Positions 60,990 to 64,000 of a stretch of DNA of 64,000 bases are shown here, in pieces. Source of the DNA: a virus; IMG/VR virus record IMGVR_UViG_3300043438_000976, positions 1 through 64,000 of that record; one strand, 5' to 3'. The position numbers and the translations under genes were made by a program. A model generated the notes under the pieces. It saw nothing but the letters and a program-made list of their open reading frames with translations, ran no database searches and was not told the DNA's origin. The stretch's first letter is position 1. Every line of letters begins with the position of its first letter.

Positions 60990-61990
60990 GAATTACTCGC
61001 TAGTTCTTTGTAAAGGTCACTTGAATACCATTGAATAGCATCTTCTATAATTTTTTTAGCACTACTCATTTTTGGCTCCCAATCGAGAATGCTTTTTGCC
61101 TTGGCAATGTCTGCATAATTCATAGGGATATCGCCGGGCCTTCTTGGCGTTATGTTAACAGTGATTGCTTGGTCTTTTTGGTCTTGGTATTCGATTAACA
61201 TCTCTAAGACACTCTTGCCGGACCCTGCACCTATGTTAACTGCATCAGTTTTTCCGCCTGCATCAAGATACTGCAATGCTTTTAAATGTGCATCTGCAAT
61301 GTCCCATATGTGAGTAAAGTCACGAACAGCACTACCATCCTTTGTAGGATAGTCTACTCCGTAAATATCAAACGCATCCTTTTTTCCGTCGTATACATTT
61401 TGTATGCTAGGAATCAAATGCGTGGGTCTGTTACGAAATTCTCCGATCGTACCATCCGGACTAGCACCGCTGGCATTAAAATATCGTAAGCTAACTGACC
61501 TAATATTATGTGCTATGTCTACATCTCGTAGCATACATTCAACAGCCCATTTACTTGAGCCGTAACTAGTAACTGGAGTTTTAGCATGATCTTCTTTAGT
61601 AGGAAGATTATTGATATTGACCTCTCCGTAGACACTACTTGTAGAACTAAAAATAACTTTGGTTACGTTATGTTTTGCACAGGCTCGCAACAACTCGGCT
61701 GTTCCGCCTACATTGTTTTGATAGTATCTTAATGGATCAGTAACACTCGCACCAACTTCGCTACTAGCGGCAAGGTGTATAACTGCATCAAATTGCCACT
61801 GTTCAAATAACAAGTCTAATGACCATTTGTTGTTTATGTCTCCGCAAACAGCAGGCCAATGGGGACTTGCCCACGGCCTTGCTTTGGCCTGCATGTCAAA
61901 TACAACAGGAAAATACCCATGCTCGAAAAGCATTTTTGCAACATGACTACCTACGTAGCCACTACCGCCAGTGACTAAAATAACTTTCAC
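60986..61990 (-). CDS. galE: UDP-glucose 4-epimerase family (GalE-like)
   Basis: 334 residues, GTG start at 61990 overlapping the previous stop (GTGA). TGGSGYVGS (7-15) is the NAD-binding glycine motif, SSTSSVYGE contains the catalytic Ser/Thr, and YGSSK the YxxxK pair. FNASGASPDG and the C-terminal MNYADIAKAKSILDWEPKM are typical of GalE. It interconverts UDP-glucose and UDP-galactose, or a related sugar, and could supply the glycosyltransferase next upstream (separated only by the 52-residue gene). Confidence 0.9.
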   Translation of the reverse strand: MKVILVTGGSGYVGSHVAKMLFEHGYFPVVFDMQAKARPWASPHWPAVCGDINNKWSLDLLFEQWQFDAVIHLAASSEVGASVTDPLRYYQNNVGGTAELLRACAKHNVTKVIFSSTSSVYGEVNINNLPTKEDHAKTPVTSYGSSKWAVECMLRDVDIAHNIRSVSLRYFNASGASPDGTIGEFRNRPTHLIPSIQNVYDGKKDAFDIYGVDYPTKDGSAVRDFTHIWDIADAHLKALQYLDAGGKTDAVNIGAGSGKSVLEMLIEYQDQKDQAITVNITPRRPGDIPMNYADIAKAKSILDWEPKMSSAKKIIEDAIQWYSSDLYKELASNS

Positions 61991-62145
61991 TTTACGTTGG
62001 CTACCTTAGTTTCTAACAATTCTTTGATGAATTTCAAAGCCTTGCGGTCAGTATCGTATACAAACTCTTTTTCGTTGTTCTCGTCATCTCTGATTAGAAT
62101 AACAATACCGTTCTCGACTTTTCTCAATTCAATACTTTCGAACAT
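61987..62145 (-). CDS. Small acidic phage protein (52 residues)
   Basis: A 52-codon frame beginning MFESIELRKVENGIVILIRD and ending LETKVANVK, with a stop that overlaps the GalE GTG start. It looks like a small beta-beta-alpha domain. It fills the gap before the glycosyltransferase. Real gene likely; function unknown. Confidence 0.65.
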   Translation of the reverse strand: MFESIELRKVENGIVILIRDDENNEKEFVYDTDRKALKFIKELLETKVANVK

Positions 62146-62157
62146 GGTGATCTTTCT

Positions 62158-62856
62158 TTATTTAGGCACACTTAGGTTATAGTTGAAGTGGAATATGCCG
62201 ATGTGGCTTATTTCACGACTCAACTCTTGATCACACCAAACTTCATAACCTGCCTTCTGTGCCTGTTGACAGAAATAGATATCTTCACCGATCTCAAGAT
62301 TGAGCTCAGGAATATATTCTTGCAAGTAGTGAGGTTGAGGGATTTTTTCATAAACTGAACGATGTACTAATACACATCCGTGCGGTAGGACATCAATCAA
62401 TTCCATTGGAGGGCTATCATCTCTAGTTTCAAATTCACGGAACTGACCATTAGACCCTAGCATACCTGTAAAGTTAGCATTAGGGAAACGGCGTCGACGA
62501 TAGTTTACCCCGACAATTGGTTTGTTTCTCTTGAGCAAACGAATAGGTGCATCAATAGGAAACTTCATATCTGAGTCAACCCACCAAATATAATCGAAGT
62601 CGCTCTTGAGAAAGATATCAGTTAAGTTACGGCGAGCAATAGTAATAACTGAACCAATGTTGAATGCACAGTTAATCTTAATTCCGTTGGCAACAAGATT
62701 AGCTGCCGCCATTGCTAAGTGCTGTGCAAATTCAGCATTGACCATTTCCATTGCTGGAACAGCGATCATAATGCTAGGTGCTCTACCTTGTTGTGCCGGT
62801 GCAGCCGCAGGTGCTGCCTGTGCCGGCTTAACATTGAACTTGGGTTTGTTTTTCAT
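62158..62856 (-). CDS. GT-A-type glycosyltransferase
   Basis: 232 residues. After an Ala/Pro-rich N-terminus (about 1-26), MIAVPAMEMVNAEFAQ starts the nucleotide-sugar domain, and WWVDSDMKFP has the DxD metal motif. ELNLEIGEDIYFCQQAQKAG fits the acceptor-side acid, and the C-terminus has HIGIFHFNYNL. It could glycosylate phage DNA, virion proteins or host surface sugars; the neighbouring galE suggests use of UDP-sugars. Confidence 0.8.
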   Translation of the reverse strand: MKNKPKFNVKPAQAAPAAAPAQQGRAPSIMIAVPAMEMVNAEFAQHLAMAAANLVANGIKINCAFNIGSVITIARRNLTDIFLKSDFDYIWWVDSDMKFPIDAPIRLLKRNKPIVGVNYRRRRFPNANFTGMLGSNGQFREFETRDDSPPMELIDVLPHGCVLVHRSVYEKIPQPHYLQEYIPELNLEIGEDIYFCQQAQKAGYEVWCDQELSREISHIGIFHFNYNLSVPK

Positions 62857-62888
62857 GGGATCCTTTGTTTTATTCTTTTAATTATCTA

Positions 62889-62936
62889 AGATCAAGCACC
62901 TGCTATTACGTTCTTGATTATCGACGTGCTTGATCT
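62889..62936 (-). promoter_or_regulatory. Long-range hairpin across the stop of the lipoprotein gene
   Basis: A perfect 11-bp inverted repeat (AGATCAAGCAC at 62889-62899 with GTGCTTGATCT at 62926-62936) surrounds the stop codon of the LPP20-like gene. No T run follows. It may act as a weak terminator or an RNA stabiliser between it and the glycosyltransferase. Confidence 0.5.
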
Positions 62937-63514
62937 AAAACTTCAGTAGCAGTTTGATCTAGCGTTTTGCCGCCAACCCTACCTTCAAGTTTTACCTGCT
63001 TGTTTTGATCATAAGTAGCTGCCATGGCCTTAACATCTTGTTGACTAATTTTTAGCATAACAAATACTCTGAAGTTATTTGCTTCTGGATTAAAGATGAC
63101 CATCTTCTTTTCAACGCCGTAAGTACGTACTACACTTTCGGCGATCAAATTTACAATTACATCTTGGCTCTGAGCCCGACCTGATGGACGATCTGGGGAA
63201 CCGGATTCGTCGTATCGAATAATTGTACGATTATTCATTTCACCGTTAACTCGATCTGCAATTTTTGCTTTTGCCTTAAGTGTAGCTTTCTTCATGGCCA
63301 TTTCCATTGAAGGACTTACATCTTCGGCTACTGCATAATACATACCGTTTTGATCCCACGGCTTATACCATGCTTTCATTTCCGATCCTACATCAACATG
63401 ATCGATATACCAAGTAGGTACAGTCTTTTTCTCTAAATTCTCAGTCCTCAGTTCTGTCATAGACGAACATGCAGACAACGCTAGTACTGCTAGAACAATT
63501 GAAATACGCTTCAT
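62918..63514 (-). CDS. LPP20-like lipoprotein
   Basis: 198 residues. A lipoprotein signal (MKRISIVLAVLALSACSS, Cys16) is followed by a domain with AMKKATLKAKAKIADRVNG and VRTYGVEKKMVIFNPEANNF, the pattern of the LPP20 family, and FRVFVMLKIS. Such lipoproteins sit in the outer membrane; in a phage it may alter the host surface, for instance to exclude other phages. Function not proven. Confidence 0.8.
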   Translation of the reverse strand: MKRISIVLAVLALSACSSMTELRTENLEKKTVPTWYIDHVDVGSEMKAWYKPWDQNGMYYAVAEDVSPSMEMAMKKATLKAKAKIADRVNGEMNNRTIIRYDESGSPDRPSGRAQSQDVIVNLIAESVVRTYGVEKKMVIFNPEANNFRVFVMLKISQQDVKAMAATYDQNKQVKLEGRVGGKTLDQTATEVLDQARR

Positions 63515-63639
63515 TTTACATTCTCCTGAATGATAATTTTAGTTTGATCGACACCTCTGTCGATAATTTTTGCAATGCCAGATGCTCCAGCAGTGGCTAG
63601 GATAATTCCAAAGATTGTTCCTACAATAAAGTTTGTCAT
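63511..63639 (-). CDS. Small membrane protein (42 residues)
   Basis: A 42-codon frame beginning MTNFIVGTIFGIILATAGAS (one transmembrane helix), then a charged tail DRGVDQTKIIIQENVK. Its stop overlaps the next ATG (ATGA). Conserved-looking and coupled, so likely real. Confidence 0.65.
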   Translation of the reverse strand: MTNFIVGTIFGIILATAGASGIAKIIDRGVDQTKIIIQENVK

Positions 63640-63659
63640 AACTACTCTTTCTGTGTGTG

Positions 63660-64000
63660 TTAAAATTTATCAACTATGATCCATTTTGTAGGACCATATC
63701 TGCAAACAATTCCTTGAAACTGTGTAATGTCCTTGCCATTCCAGCCAGTTTCGAGATACCATCTACATTCTTCTCCGTTGTGGTAAAATGCATTGGGATA
63801 ATTTATATGGGCTCGTAATCTACGAACATCATCTATAATTGTTCCAATCTTAGGATTTAAAAGAGGTCTATCTTTTTCTTCCTGCTCTTTACAAACTACG
63901 AACGTCTCACTTGTTATTGTACTTGAATATAAGCCTGTGAGCAAATTTTTCTTTGCCAATTCAGTTGCGGCACCACAGGCTTTGGCATGACTATAGTCAC
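63660..64000 (-). CDS. Partial phage protein (5' end outside window)
   Basis: The frame is open to the right edge: before the candidate TTG start at 63959 lie further in-frame codons (ATEL, preceded by HAKACGA), so the true start is beyond 64000. The visible part is soluble with conserved-looking DVRRLRAHINYPNAFYHNGE and ECRWYLETGWNGKDI. No named domain. Confidence 0.6.
   Translation of the reverse strand, partial: DYSHAKACGAATELAKKNLLTGLYSSTITSETFVVCKEQEEKDRPLLNPKIGTIIDDVRRLRAHINYPNAFYHNGEECRWYLETGWNGKDITQFQGIVCRYGPTKWIIVDKF

Noticed and set aside
1-64000. tRNA genes, integrase, attachment sites or insertion sequences
   Set aside because: The short gaps between genes were read and no cloverleaf, recombinase gene or terminal repeat was seen; a covariance-model search would be decisive for tRNAs.

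Overview
The window is a stretch of a tailed-phage genome, most likely a marine T4-like myovirus known from metagenomes. The evidence is a T4-type replication set (family B DNA polymerase gp43, sliding clamp gp45, clamp loader gp44), a DsbA-like late-transcription protein, a gp31/GroES-like co-chaperonin, NATAAATA late-promoter-like motifs, PhoH, MazG, peptide deformylase, a 3TM holin and very large fibre proteins. The DNA is AT-rich. All but two genes (phoH and a basic Ala/Pro/Lys-rich protein) lie on the minus strand, packed with ATGA, TAATG or short overlaps that suggest translational coupling. I see no tRNA, rRNA, CRISPR array, insertion sequence, integrase or attachment site. The host cannot be named, but near-consensus sigma70 promoters point to an ordinary bacterial host. 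No gene-free stretch exceeds about 170 bases.

Layout in window coordinates: 1-4.3 kb, unknown genes, a TGT/DpdA-like base-exchange enzyme and the sliding clamp. 4.4-8.3 kb, DNA polymerase, a membrane protein and the DsbA-like protein. 8.35-15.8 kb, a block of six genes, five of which begin with a short leader resembling the T4 capsid-targeting sequence; it includes a 1602-residue multidomain polyprotein. 15.8-20.6 kb, two unknown proteins, ClpA, peptide deformylase and DnaJ. 20.6-23.4 kb, the lysis cassette (GH19 endolysin, spanin pair, DUF4337 membrane protein, 3TM holin). 23.4-26.5 kb, conserved phage proteins, phoH on the plus strand and the clamp loader. 26.5-31.9 kb, small accessory genes (metallophosphoesterase, cytidylyltransferase-like, MazG, GroES-like, a DnaE fragment).

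From 31.9 to 50.2 kb is a fibre/adhesin block: a subtilisin-like protease, three collagen-like proteins (one with a C1q-like head), an Ig-like repeat protein and a 2161-residue fibre. From 50.3 to 64 kb come the basic plus-strand protein, UV-damage endonuclease, AbrB-like small proteins, a QueD-like protein, a fibre-like protein, ClpP, a lipoprotein hydrolase, many conserved small genes, GalE, a glycosyltransferase and an LPP20-like lipoprotein.

Three themes stand out. (1) A candidate capsid-internal, injected protein set (8.35-15.8 kb) marked by T4-IPIII-like leaders and by repeated xGVAE tracts that could be prohead-protease sites and that are conserved at DNA level. (2) A phage proteostasis kit (Def, DnaJ, ClpA, ClpP, GroES-like). 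(3) Possible 7-deazaguanine DNA modification (DpdA-like plus a divergent QueD-like protein). Regulation seems to use eight sigma70-type promoters with exactly 17-bp spacers, two of them fused to hairpins, plus TAAATA-type late motifs before virion genes.
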